Source: Psychrobacter namhaensis | Lineage (GTDB): Bacteria; Pseudomonadota; Gammaproteobacteria; Pseudomonadales; Moraxellaceae | Direction: 5' to 3' | DNA length: 64,000 nucleotides | NCBI RefSeq assembly: GCF_016107545.1 | Contig: NZ_JABASS010000008.1 | Location: forward strand, 1-64,000 | Shown here: positions 46,634-55,651 of the stretch, one piece after another | Numbering within the stretch: the first letter of the stretch is position 1 | Layout of the letters: each line of letters starts with the position of its first letter | Notes under the pieces: model-generated | Database searches by the model: none | What the model saw: only the letters and a program-made list of their open reading frames with translations | Told to the model about the DNA's origin: nothing | Position numbers and translations under genes: made by a program

Positions 46634-48484
46634 TTAATAGACGCGAACTTTTGGCTCGATATAATCAACAGTCAATGGCACTTTGCGAACTGGCTTATAA
46701 ATAATCTTGTTGCCTTCAGAATACCATAAGGTATGCTTCATCCAATCGTGATCATTACGGCCATTTGGTGCATAGTCGTCATCTTCTGGGCGATCGTAAT
46801 CAGACACACTATGAGCGCCGCGGCTTTCATGACGCTTGGCGGCAGAGATCATTGTCGCTTTTGCTACTTCATATAAGTTAGCAACTTCAAAAGCTTCAAT
46901 ACGTGCTGTGTTAAACACTTGTGATTTATCTGCCAAGTGGATTTTTTCGATTTTCTCACCCAGCGCTAAAATCTTCTCAACGCCTTCGTCCATCATCGCT
47001 TGCGTACGGAACACACTAGCATGTGCCTGCATGGTCGCACGAATCTCGTCTGCGACGTCTTGCGCATTGTAGCCTTCGGTTGACTGCTGCAGCTTGTCTA
47101 AACGGCGCACGGTAAAATCAAGTACGCGAGGATCTAGTGGCTTGTAGTTATGATCCGCATGGTGGAATTCATCAACGATGTGTTTACCAGCCGCGCGGCC
47201 AAACACCAATAAATCCAGCAGTGAGTTGGTACCTAGACGGTTGGCACCGTGAACACTCACGCAAGCACACTCACCAATAGCATAAAGTCCTTTGATGACC
47301 GTGCCTTCTGCATACAACCCGTCTTCATCAGTGCCAGCTTCTAGATTTGGCACAACCACTTGGCCATGAATCGTCGTTGGAATACCGCCCATCATGTAAT
47401 GAATGGTTGGAATAACAGGGATAGGCTCTTTTGTGATATCGACGTTGGCAAAGTTTTTACCAATCTCAAATACTGATGGCAGGCGCTTCATGATGGTCTC
47501 TACCCCTAAATGGGTCATATCCATTACGATATGATCGGCATTAGGGCCACAACCACGGCCTTCTTTAATTTCTTGGTCCATAGAACGTGAAACCAAATCA
47601 CGCGGTGCCAAGTCTTTTACCGTTGGCGCGTAACGCTCCATGAAAGCTTCGCCATCTTTATTACGTAAGATCGCGCCTTCACCGCGGCACCCTTCCGTTA
47701 ACAGGACGCCAGCTCCGTGAACGCCTGTAGGATGGAACTGCCAGAACTCCATATCTTGCAATGGAATCCCTGCGCGAACCGCCATACCAATACCGTCACC
47801 AGTATTAATATAAGCGTTGGTAGAGGCAGCAAAGATACGGCCTGCACCACCTGTCGCTAGGACAGTGATCGGCGACTGGAACACAGCAATCGTACCCGTT
47901 TCTTGCTCAATCGCCACAACGCCATTGATGTTACCAGCTTCGTCTTTGATCAAATCAAGTGCAATCCACTCGATAAAGAACTCAGTACCTTGCTCAAGGT
48001 TCTTTTGATATAGCGTATGTAAGAGTGCATGGCCAGTACGGTCAGCAGCAGCGCAAGCACGTTGTACGGCTTTTTCGCCATAGTTTGACGTGTGACCACC
48101 AAACGGACGCTGATAAATCGTCCCATCTTCATTGCGGTCAAACGGCATGCCCATGTGCTCAAGCTCATAGACCACTTTTGGCGCTTCACGGCACATATAT
48201 TCAATGGCGTCTTGGTCACCTAACCAATCTGACCCTTTAACAGTGTCATAAAAGTGAAAGTGCCAGTTATCATTGCTCATATTACCCAAACTTGCACCGA
48301 TACCACCCTGAGCTGCGACGGTGTGCGAACGCGTTGGGAATACTTTGGTCAGGACTGCAACCTTCATGCCCGCTTCAGCCAAATGTAGTGAAGCACGCAT
48401 ACCTGAGCCGCCACCACCAACGATGACAGCATCATAGTTGAGGGTTTTGATATTGCTAATGGTATTATCTTGTCTTGTTGCCAT
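46634..48484 (-). CDS. sdhA: succinate dehydrogenase flavoprotein subunit
   Basis: 616 residues from ATG 48484, preceded by AGGA at eight bases; the upstream frame extension of 31 codons is not supported. Oxidises succinate to fumarate. FAD motif AVIVGGGGSGMRASLHLAEAG, the flavin-linked His in SHTVAAQGGIGASLG, substrate and catalytic segments HPTGVHGAGVLLTEGCRGEGAIL and RDLVSRSMDQEI, and GLYAIGECACVSVHGANRLG. Downstream of sdhD by 305 bp and upstream of sdhB by 211 bp: gaps larger than in E. coli. Confidence 0.97.
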   Translation of the reverse strand: MATRQDNTISNIKTLNYDAVIVGGGGSGMRASLHLAEAGMKVAVLTKVFPTRSHTVAAQGGIGASLGNMSNDNWHFHFYDTVKGSDWLGDQDAIEYMCREAPKVVYELEHMGMPFDRNEDGTIYQRPFGGHTSNYGEKAVQRACAAADRTGHALLHTLYQKNLEQGTEFFIEWIALDLIKDEAGNINGVVAIEQETGTIAVFQSPITVLATGGAGRIFAASTNAYINTGDGIGMAVRAGIPLQDMEFWQFHPTGVHGAGVLLTEGCRGEGAILRNKDGEAFMERYAPTVKDLAPRDLVSRSMDQEIKEGRGCGPNADHIVMDMTHLGVETIMKRLPSVFEIGKNFANVDITKEPIPVIPTIHYMMGGIPTTIHGQVVVPNLEAGTDEDGLYAEGTVIKGLYAIGECACVSVHGANRLGTNSLLDLLVFGRAAGKHIVDEFHHADHNYKPLDPRVLDFTVRRLDKLQQSTEGYNAQDVADEIRATMQAHASVFRTQAMMDEGVEKILALGEKIEKIHLADKSQVFNTARIEAFEVANLYEVAKATMISAAKRHESRGAHSVSDYDRPEDDDYAPNGRNDHDWMKHTLWYSEGNKIIYKPVRKVPLTVDYIEPKVRVY

Positions 48485-48789
48485 TACGGTTTTCCTAATG
48501 CCTGTGAAGTAAATACAAGAGTTGCCTAAACCAGTCTTTCTGCTAACGTAGCGACGTACGGCTGCTACCACCCACACAGCTTAACTGTTCTTATTCAGAC
48601 AACCTGCAACCACTTACTAAAATTTGCATATTCATCATGATGTTGTGGTGAATCTATTACCCAGCACGATCGGATGAATCTTATATGACTGTTGACTAAC
48701 TGCATTTAAAGACCTAAGCCATAAATAAAGCGGACTTAACAGTCGGTCATTAAAAAGATAAAAGTATCACGTTTAGGGTAGTCAACTCG
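48485..48789. other. 305-bp gap between sdhD and sdhA
   Basis: Unusually long for an sdh operon. No ORF, terminator or clear promoter is visible. Confidence 0.4.
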
Positions 48790-49197
48790 TTAAATAGCAA
48801 CGACACTGAAGCCTGTACCCCAAAAAATCATGATGCCCCAAAATAGAAACACTAAGACGGCGATAATCATTAAGGTCTGTAGCACCAAACGTAGTCTTGG
48901 TGCGCTTTCACCCATCTTGCCAGACGTAATGTAATCGGTAAATACCGTCCACATACCAACCCAAGCGTGACCAGCTAATGCCAGTACAGCCACTAAGCTA
49001 AACAGACGCATTGGCAGACTGGTCATAAACGATGCCCACTCAAGATAAGTGACATCACCATGGGTCAAAAAGAAACCCAGCAACACCACACTATAAACGG
49101 CTAAAACGACAGCACTAATGCGCTGGACAATCCAATCGCGTGAGCCTGAGCCTGTCAGACCAGTCGCACTTTTGATTCCTGAATCATTTTTAATCAT
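48790..49197 (-). CDS. sdhD: succinate dehydrogenase membrane anchor subunit
   Basis: About 135 residues from ATG 49197, whose first base is the last base of the sdhC stop codon (TAATG), indicating translational coupling; an upstream in-frame start at 49212 is possible. Three membrane helices are visible: AVVLAVYSVVLLGFFLT, RLFSLVAVLALAGHAWVGM and LVLQTLMIIAVLVFLFWGIMIF. The haem-ligand His is in GHAWVGMWTVFTDYI. With SdhC it binds haem b and ubiquinone. Confidence 0.93.
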   Translation of the reverse strand: MIKNDSGIKSATGLTGSGSRDWIVQRISAVVLAVYSVVLLGFFLTHGDVTYLEWASFMTSLPMRLFSLVAVLALAGHAWVGMWTVFTDYITSGKMGESAPRLRLVLQTLMIIAVLVFLFWGIMIFWGTGFSVVAI

Positions 49198-49583
49198 TAG
49201 AACATCACCCATACAAATGACGCGACAATTAGTATCGCTGAAATCACAAAACTGGCCATAGAGGCAGCGCGGCCAGATTTTAGCTCTTCAGTCATGCCCA
49301 TATCAGCAAATAAGTGCTTGATACCCATCACAAAGTGATAAGCAATCGCTGCAACAAAAATCCATGCTAAAAAGCGCACAAGTACGTTGTCAAATACGGT
49401 TGCAAAACTCTCAGGCGATGCCAATGAGTTTTGTAGTAACCACAACATGACAGGAATCAATAAAAATAAAATAATGCCAGAGATACGATGCAGAATTGAG
49501 GCGATCGCAATCGGTGATCGGTTAACGCTAATCACTTGGCTTAGAGGCAGATCAATAGGTCGGTTGCTTTTCACAGCGGGCAT
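49197..49583 (-). CDS. sdhC: succinate dehydrogenase cytochrome b556 subunit
   Basis: 128 residues from ATG 49583, giving the family-like N-terminus MPAVKSNRPIDLPLSQV; a TTG at 49640 would add 19 residues. The ribosome binding site AAAAAGG abuts the ATG closely, so the start is less certain. Signature SILHRISGIILFLLIPVMLWLL, then FLAWIFVAAIAYHFVMGIKHLFADMG with haem-ligand His, and a third helix at the C-terminus. First gene of sdhCDAB; divergent from gltA. Confidence 0.92.
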   Translation of the reverse strand: MPAVKSNRPIDLPLSQVISVNRSPIAIASILHRISGIILFLLIPVMLWLLQNSLASPESFATVFDNVLVRFLAWIFVAAIAYHFVMGIKHLFADMGMTEELKSGRAASMASFVISAILIVASFVWVMF

Positions 49584-50444
49584 CCTTTTTGCGGTTATAC
49601 TCCTGTATCTGCTATCAACGCTTAATATCAATGGTGTCAATTAAGCATTGAGCAACACACGAGACGAATAAAGTAAGGAAGAGCTAGCTGACTTCGTTTA
49701 GTTTGCGCTAAATATGAAGAAACGATCAGGGGATACAGAGTATTGATAAACTGTTTAATATTGCTCGTCAAATTGACAGGTCAATAAAACAACCCATCTA
49801 TTATACAACAAAGAAAATAAACATGAGTAAGATCGATTAACTAGTCTATTTTTACTGGTGATATCAAAAAAGATAACGTTACGCTGTCATCTGTATCGAC
49901 ATCAACCTTAGGCTAAGTACTTAAAAATAGAACAGTTAACAAGAACATTCGAACCTGAAATAAAGGTTTTTATCTATCAAGACATCATTGAGTCGTAACC
50001 CAGTACGAATAGTGAAGGCTCTAAACGACACTATATCATGACCACTTATCAATTCGCACAAAGCTAGTGCCAGTTAAGTGCCTCTAATTATAAAATGACT
50101 GGACGATAATTACAAATTTATCCCTTAAGTAGTAAAAGACAAACACTGAGCCAACAAATAAATAGAAATAGGCAAGCCTGCGGGTCTAAAAACCCTTAGA
50201 ATTGCTAGAATTTACCCCCTATTTATTTTGTCCGCTACTCATGCTCTGTCTGTTTTTGCCACACATTTTCGTAAAAACTGTCTTCTTATTCTGGGAAAAT
50301 CCTTCAAAGCCACCCTCAATAATGTAGTCTCACTTACTGCTACAAAAAGCAGGTTTTTTAGTAAAATAACCAAACAGACATATTTTGATACAAAAATTAC
50401 AGTGAATAAACACGACTAAACCGTACCAATGAGCGGCATTGTGG

Positions 50445-50459
50445 TGAAAAGTCTTTTCA
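50445..50459. promoter_or_regulatory. perfect 15-bp palindrome upstream of gltA
   Basis: TGAAAAGTCTTTTCA, 7-bp arms around one base, 140 bp before the gltA start. No T-tract follows. Operator-like, regulator unknown. Confidence 0.4.
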
Positions 50460-50500
50460 AATCATAAGGAATTACTGCTAATATACCCTGCGTATCAAAT

Positions 50501-50511
50501 GTGTTAAACAC
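50501..50511. promoter_or_regulatory. perfect 11-bp palindrome upstream of gltA
   Basis: GTGTTAAACAC, 88 bp before the gltA start and 41 bp after the 15-bp palindrome. Confidence 0.3.
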
Positions 50512-50598
50512 TTTTTGACCATTTGACGAATGCTGACGCGAGGGTATGCGTCTATAGCAATTTTATTCTAACAAGCTAAAACCAATGGAGAGCAATTT

Positions 50599-51879
50599 AT
50601 GGCTGACACTAATGCCAAACTAACCGTAAATGGGGAAGCGTACGAACTTCCTATTATTAAAGGTACTTTAGGGCGCCCAGTTATCGATATTGCTGCTTTA
50701 CAAGATTCAGGATTTTGGTCTTATGACCCTGGTTTTAAAGTAACGGCTCCTGTTGAATCAAAGATTACCTACATTGATGGCGGTAAAGGCGAGTTACTAC
50801 ACCGTGGCTACCCTATCGATCAGCTAGCAAACAATGCTGAATATCTAGAAGTTGCTTATGCGCTGATTCATGGTGACCTGCCTAACAGTGAGCAAAAAGC
50901 AGACTTTTTTGAAAAAATCCGTAAGCATACTGGTGTTCATGACCAATTGCGTAAGTTCTTTGAAGGCTTCCGCCGTGATGCGCATCCAATGGCGATTATG
51001 GTTGGTGTCGTTGGTGCCTTATCAGCGTTTTATCATGAAGACCTAGATGTGAGTAACGAAGAGCATCGTGAAATCACTGCTATTCGTTTAATTGCTAAGA
51101 TGCCAACGCTTGCTGCGATGAGTTATAAATACTCACAGGGCGAACCGTTCATGTACCCACGCAATGACTTTAGCTACGCTGAAAACTTCTTATACATGAT
51201 GTTTGCGACACCTGCTGATGTGGATTACCAGACCAACGATGTTATCACCCGCGCAATGGATAAAATCTTCACCTTGCACGCTGACCATGAGCAAAACGCA
51301 TCAACGTCTACTGTCCGCCTAGCGGGCTCTACTGGCGCCAACCCTTACGCTTGTATCGCTGCTGGTATCGCAGCCCTTTGGGGCCCATCACATGGCGGCG
51401 CTAACGAAGCCGTTCTTGAGATGCTAGATGAAATCGGCTCGGTTGAAAACGTGCCTGAGTTTATGGAAAAAGTGAAGAGCCGCGAAGTGAAGCTCATGGG
51501 CTTTGGTCACCGTGTTTATAAGAACTTTGACCCACGTGCTCAAGTCATGAAAGAAACTTGTGACGAAGTACTCGCTGCTCTCGGCATCAATGATCCTAAG
51601 CTTGAACTTGCGATGGCACTTGAAAAAATCGCTTTAGAAGATCCATTCTTCATCGAGCGTAACTTGTATCCAAACGTTGATTTTTACTCTGGCATCATCC
51701 TAAAAGCCATCGGTATTCCAACGTCAATGTTTACGGTAATCTTCTCACTAGCCCGTACGTCTGGTTGGATCAGCCATTGGTTAGAGATGCACAGTGCACC
51801 GTTCAAAATCGGTCGCCCACGTCAGCTATACACTGGTGAAACGCGTCGCGATTTTGTAAAAACTGAAGATCGTAAATAA
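50599..51879 (+). CDS. gltA: citrate synthase (type II)
   Basis: 426 residues. Condenses acetyl-CoA with oxaloacetate; first TCA step. Length and sequence match hexameric, NADH-sensitive type II enzymes. Motifs: GFWSYDPGF, the oxaloacetate loop around [35 protein letters not shown], and the catalytic [14 protein letters not shown]; catalytic Asp near [12 protein letters not shown] precedes the ATG. It is divergent from sdhCDAB across a 1-kb region with palindromes and is closed by a terminator. Confidence 0.97.
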   Translation: MADTNAKLTVNGEAYELPIIKGTLGRPVIDIAALQDSGFWSYDPGFKVTAPVESKITYIDGGKGELLHRGYPIDQLANNAEYLEVAYALIHGDLPNSEQKADFFEKIRKHTGVHDQLRKFFEGFRRDAHPMAIMVGVVGALSAFYHEDLDVSNEEHREITAIRLIAKMPTLAAMSYKYSQGEPFMYPRNDFSYAENFLYMMFATPADVDYQTNDVITRAMDKIFTLHADHEQNASTSTVRLAGSTGANPYACIAAGIAALWGPSHGGANEAVLEMLDEIGSVENVPEFMEKVKSREVKLMGFGHRVYKNFDPRAQVMKETCDEVLAALGINDPKLELAMALEKIALEDPFFIERNLYPNVDFYSGIILKAIGIPTSMFTVIFSLARTSGWISHWLEMHSAPFKIGRPRQLYTGETRRDFVKTEDRK

Positions 51880-51900
51880 GCAAAAATAATCCTCGCTTAA

Positions 51901-51933
51901 TAAAAAATCCCGCTAATGTGCGGGATTTTTTAT
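51901..51933 (+). terminator. intrinsic terminator after gltA
   Basis: Stem AAAATCCCGC / GCGGGATTTT with a six-base loop and flanking A and T runs. Confidence 0.9.
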
Positions 51934-52031
51934 TGTCTGTTTTTTAATGCTTTAACGCTTTGATCATCATAGTCTTTGCTCAAACACCGTCTCCATTCAA
52001 CTGTGGCTGGTCCAAGCTTTATCTTGATGAA

Positions 52032-52985
52032 TTATTGAAACGTTCTTAACGTCTGCTCATATTTAGCGATTTGCTCATCATAGTCTTCAATCGTGTCGTT
52101 AAATTTTGCCATAAGCGCTTCAAACTCTTTTTGTTGATCTACTTTCATCTGCTGCATATCAATCACTTGCTGAGCCTGTATTTGCTCCCAAACTTGATGC
52201 TGAATAATCAGCCGTGCCAATGCAGGACTCTTGGCACTCACCCGTCCAGCAATCTCTGCATGTTCAAACAATTGCGGCACTAATGTCGCGATATTAAGCA
52301 AGGTGTCGACATCTTCTGCACTAAGCGGTGTCGTCACTGGTTGGTAGAGCGCTTCCATTGCTTGCTGGTAGCGATCAATAATTTGATCTTCCGTTCGCAT
52401 AATGGGTTTGCGCGGCTCTAAGCTAATACGCTTTAATACAGTTAAATCACGCTCGCCAACTTCCGTACTGGTATTGATATCAACCTCAGGAGCAGCGTTA
52501 GCGTCACTGTCTGTGGCAATAGCCTCTTCTGCATTCGCAGGCGCTATTTCAGCCACTTGCTCCGAATTGCTACTATCAGCATCGACAGTGGCTTCAGTGG
52601 TTAACAACAAATTCTCACTGTCTGACGCATCAGCGGCTTGCAGCGATTCATACTCGGCTTGTAGACGGCGCTGTAGCCCTTGTACTTGCGCGACGTATAA
52701 AGGCTGAAACTGCTCAATACGCGCTGCAGCCGAATCACTTTGCGGCATAGGCTTACTGTCCTCAGCACTCGTTTTTTCCGTGCTCTGACTGTCCTCTGGC
52801 ATAGGCTGAGTGTCTGGCTGCTGCTGACAACCGGTCAAAAACAGCATTCCCGTTAGTGTGACTGCAAGCCAAGTGGGTGACTGACGAAAACTGGCAGCTT
52901 GATTAAGACGCAGGTTATTGACCACATCTTTATTCGCTTTATGGCTAGCGTCAAGCACAGACTTTGCTGGCGAAAATTTAAACAT
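52032..52985 (-). CDS. predicted lipoprotein of unknown function
   Basis: 317 residues. A hydrophobic segment (WLAVTLTGMLFLTGC) ends in a lipobox with Cys53. The 36-residue region before the hydrophobic core is unusually long for a signal peptide. After the Cys comes a Gln/Pro/Ser/Glu-rich acidic linker to about residue 175 (many DSENL, VDADSSN, DANAAPE), then a helical C-terminal domain with ISLEPRKPIMRTEDQIIDRY and a heptad-like Gln/Glu-rich ending (DQQKEFEALMAKFN). AAGGA lies 11 bases before the ATG. I do not recognise the family. Near a zincin-like gene on the same strand, but no functional link is shown. Confidence 0.7.
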   Translation of the reverse strand: MFKFSPAKSVLDASHKANKDVVNNLRLNQAASFRQSPTWLAVTLTGMLFLTGCQQQPDTQPMPEDSQSTEKTSAEDSKPMPQSDSAAARIEQFQPLYVAQVQGLQRRLQAEYESLQAADASDSENLLLTTEATVDADSSNSEQVAEIAPANAEEAIATDSDANAAPEVDINTSTEVGERDLTVLKRISLEPRKPIMRTEDQIIDRYQQAMEALYQPVTTPLSAEDVDTLLNIATLVPQLFEHAEIAGRVSAKSPALARLIIQHQVWEQIQAQQVIDMQQMKVDQQKEFEALMAKFNDTIEDYDEQIAKYEQTLRTFQ

Positions 52986-53048
52986 GAGAATAGCTATCCT
53001 TGTTAAGGCAAATGATTAAACACTAAAATGATCGCGACCACGCATTGC

Positions 53049-53570
53049 TCATTGGTTTGACACCGCCTTATCGACAGCGTTTACCCTTAAAAACGGTATG
53101 CAGGCCTCTAAGTCTTGACAGTCCTGTCCCCGCTGACGACGGATAAAATAGTCCTGTACCATGCGTGCTTGCTGCTCGATACCATATTTAAAAAACGACT
53201 TTCCTGTCTCGAGCACATAGTCATAACGGCGATCAATAAGCGCGCCACGCACTACTTTTACACCTTGCTGCAACTGCCACACATGGGTTAATTCATGTAT
53301 CAGCCAACTTTGTTTGCTAAGAGATGCGTGGCTAAAATCCACAAGCCAATCTGCTGGATGAAAGTAAATATTGCCATTCGGACTAACCGCATAGTTTTTC
53401 AGTACCCACCACGCGGTTTTTAGCTGCACCTCATCAAGGTGAATACTGTCACCGAACACTGAATGCGCCAACGCTTTTTCACCATCACTAAGTAACCGTG
53501 AGTGCTGCTGTGCGCCTTTTGACGGTAAACAACGATGCGCCAAACGTTTAACAATCGTTTGAGACTTCAT
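53049..53570 (-). CDS. zincin-like protein (vgr-related / DUF4157-like)
   Basis: 173 residues. Contains the zinc-protease motif HELTHVWQ near residue 91 in SWLIHELTHVWQLQQG. Around it are GEKALAHSVFGDSIHLDEVQ and YFHPADW. The pattern matches the small zincin proteins called vgr-related, which appear both beside type VI secretion genes and in isolation. No vgrG, hcp or T6SS gene is in this window and no signal peptide is obvious, so its role is unknown. The gene lies about 60 bp before the lipoprotein gene on the same strand. AAGG is 12 bases before the ATG. Confidence 0.7.
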   Translation of the reverse strand: MKSQTIVKRLAHRCLPSKGAQQHSRLLSDGEKALAHSVFGDSIHLDEVQLKTAWWVLKNYAVSPNGNIYFHPADWLVDFSHASLSKQSWLIHELTHVWQLQQGVKVVRGALIDRRYDYVLETGKSFFKYGIEQQARMVQDYFIRRQRGQDCQDLEACIPFLRVNAVDKAVSNQ

Positions 53571-53999
53571 TCACAAAATACCTTATGCTTAATGGACTGT
53601 TTGTAAGTCGGCACGCTTATTAAAGGACGTTTAGTAGTAGAAGTAGAGCATTAATAGGGATAAAACTTAAAAACCAAAGTGTTTGCTACATAAAAAATAT
53701 TTGGGACATAAGCGGTACACTTTGCTGACTTTTAATAACGTAAATCTGCGTTAGCCTAGCCTATACAGTATTGATAACCGTGATTGGAAATAATGAGTTA
53801 TACAAATTAGCGTACTTTTCCTACTGATGTCTAATGTTATTATTGACCATTCTGTTTTTACCAGTGCCGCTTTTTTGACACAAAAATCTGTTTTTTAGTA
53901 TAAATAACAAACTTAGTGTGCAGCTTATTTGTAACAATGCTGCTTAAGCCCCGCTGTTAGAATGATGGCGCGCTGTTTTATTTCACAATAGAGAGTCCT
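53571..53999. other. 429-bp divergent region between the zincin gene and rarA
   Basis: AT-rich. No ORF, RNA gene or clear palindrome is visible. Confidence 0.4.
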
Positions 54000-55289
54000 A
54001 TGCCCCCTAACTTTCATGCCGACACGCCCCTTGCCCAACGTATGCGCCCTACGACGCTTGATGCCATCATTGGCCAAGCGCACCTTTTGGCCGCTGGCGC
54101 CCCCCTACGACGGTTGGTCGAACAAGGACATTTGCCCTCCATTATTTTGCATGGCGAAGCAGGTATCGGTAAAACAACCATCGCCATGCTATTGGCTGAC
54201 GCGGTTGGCAGACCTTTTCATGCGCTCTCTGCCTTAAACACTGGGGTTAAGCAGTTGCGTGAGGTGTTAGACAATAAAGATTCATTGAGCTTTGAATCAC
54301 CTGTGGTCTTTATCGATGAGATTCACCGTTTTAATAAAGCTCAGCAGGATGCGCTATTGGGTGCGGTAGAGTCTGGCGATATTACCTTAATAGGCGCGAC
54401 CACTGAAAACCCTTCCTTTAGCGTCAATAATGCGCTGTTATCACGCTGCCAAGTGTATCGTCTCGAACCGTTAACGTCTGAGCAAATCAGTGCGGTGTTA
54501 CAACGAGCACTATCAGAAGACAATGTGCTTAAAAAACTGAAAATCGATTTACAAGCCCAAGATACCATCAGTCAGTTGGCTCATGGCGATGCGCGAAAAG
54601 CACTGAATGTGTTAGAGCTTGCGGTGCAAACCGCTGATGCGCAGCACTCACCGCTTGTCATTGATAATGAGCTGGTCGGCCGCGTCGCACAGACCGCGTT
54701 GGTTCGCTATGACAAAGATGGCGAGCAGCATTACGATATCATCTCGGCCATGATAAAGTCCGTACGCGGCTCCGATCCAGATGCTGCGCTATATTGGATG
54801 GCGCGGATGCTGGTCGGCGGTGAGCCTGCTGATTTTATCGCGCGACGCTTGGTGATTTTGGCCAGTGAAGATATTGGCAATGCCAACCCCAACGCTCTAC
54901 TTCTCGCCGATGCCGCATTGCGTAGTGTACAGTCCATTGGTATGCCAGAGGCACGTATCATTTTAGGGCAAGTGGTGGTCTATCTTGCTACCAGCGCCAA
55001 AAGCAATAGCACTTATAAAGCCATTAATGCCGCGATGGCGTTGGCAGAAAAAGACGCATCGCCCGTTCCCCTCCATCTGCGTAATGGCGTGACCAAGCTC
55101 ATGCGCACCCAAGGCTACGGTCAGGGCTATGCCTACCCACACGATTATCCCAATCATTACTATCCCCAAACTTACTTACCTGATAATTTATTAGGGACAA
55201 GCTTTTACACATTTGCGGACAATCAGCGGGAGCAGCACAGCAAGCAATTTATGGATTGGTTAAAAAACCAAGCCGCAAGTAATGACTAA
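54000..55289 (+). CDS. rarA: replication-associated recombination protein RarA (MgsA)
   Basis: 429 residues. AAA+ ATPase related to clamp loaders, acting on stalled forks and single-stranded DNA gaps. Walker A GEAGIGKTT, Walker B FIDEIHRFNKAQQDALL, sensor 1 ATTENPSFSVNNALLSRC, sensor 2 region HGDARKALNVLELA. The C-terminal tetramerisation domain follows (YDIISAMIKSVRGSDPDAALYWMARML ... DIGNANPNALLLADAAL) and ends with YPHDYPNHYYPQTYLPD, all typical. GAGAGT precedes the ATG. A short ORF and ribBX follow on the same strand. Confidence 0.95.
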   Translation: MPPNFHADTPLAQRMRPTTLDAIIGQAHLLAAGAPLRRLVEQGHLPSIILHGEAGIGKTTIAMLLADAVGRPFHALSALNTGVKQLREVLDNKDSLSFESPVVFIDEIHRFNKAQQDALLGAVESGDITLIGATTENPSFSVNNALLSRCQVYRLEPLTSEQISAVLQRALSEDNVLKKLKIDLQAQDTISQLAHGDARKALNVLELAVQTADAQHSPLVIDNELVGRVAQTALVRYDKDGEQHYDIISAMIKSVRGSDPDAALYWMARMLVGGEPADFIARRLVILASEDIGNANPNALLLADAALRSVQSIGMPEARIILGQVVVYLATSAKSNSTYKAINAAMALAEKDASPVPLHLRNGVTKLMRTQGYGQGYAYPHDYPNHYYPQTYLPDNLLGTSFYTFADNQREQHSKQFMDWLKNQAASND

Positions 55290-55331
55290 TGTATTAGGGC
55301 GTGTTGAACATTCACAAATGAGCACTACTGA

Positions 55332-55550
55332 TTGCTAAAACTGTGGCTTAAAACCGTCCCACAAAGAAAGACAGCTGTACCGATCATTGATAAAACTTAT
55401 GACGATTTTTTAGCGTCTAACCCTTATAGTTTAGAGATGAAGCAGCACGCTTGGGTAAAAAGCGTTAAAATGTCACCACAGAGGTATAGACAAGTAATGA
55501 GCGATGAGCGTCGGCAGTTGCTTGCTTTCATTACCACGCGCTTTGCTTAA
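55332..55550 (+). CDS. doubtful small ORF after rarA
   Basis: A 72-codon frame that can start only at TTG 55332, with no clear ribosome binding site. The encoded sequence looks protein-like (DKTYDDFLASNPYSLEMKQHAW, MSPQRYRQVMSDERRQLL) and ends in FITTRFA. I know no family for it. It might be a small gene, or the remnant of a longer one. Situated between rarA and ribBX on the same strand. Confidence 0.3.
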   Translation: MLKLWLKTVPQRKTAVPIIDKTYDDFLASNPYSLEMKQHAWVKSVKMSPQRYRQVMSDERRQLLAFITTRFA

Positions 55551-55651
55551 CCATAACAGCGCTTTTTGCCATCTACTGCTACAATAGGCAGATAACGCTT
55601 TATATTCCAAATCACACCTATCTATAAATAATAAAATATTGAGACTTACCT

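Larger units (their letters stand above)
49584..50598. other. 1015-bp divergent region between sdhC and gltA
   Basis: AT-rich, holding promoters for both TCA units. A perfect 15-bp palindrome (50445-50459) and an 11-bp palindrome (50501-50511) lie before gltA. A 63-codon frame at 50228-50419 starts with TTG without a ribosome binding site and has no family resemblance. No RNA gene is visible. Confidence 0.5.

Noticed and set aside
50228-50419. 63-codon frame in the gltA-sdhC gap
   Set aside because: TTG start, no ribosome binding site, and composition like the surrounding non-coding DNA.
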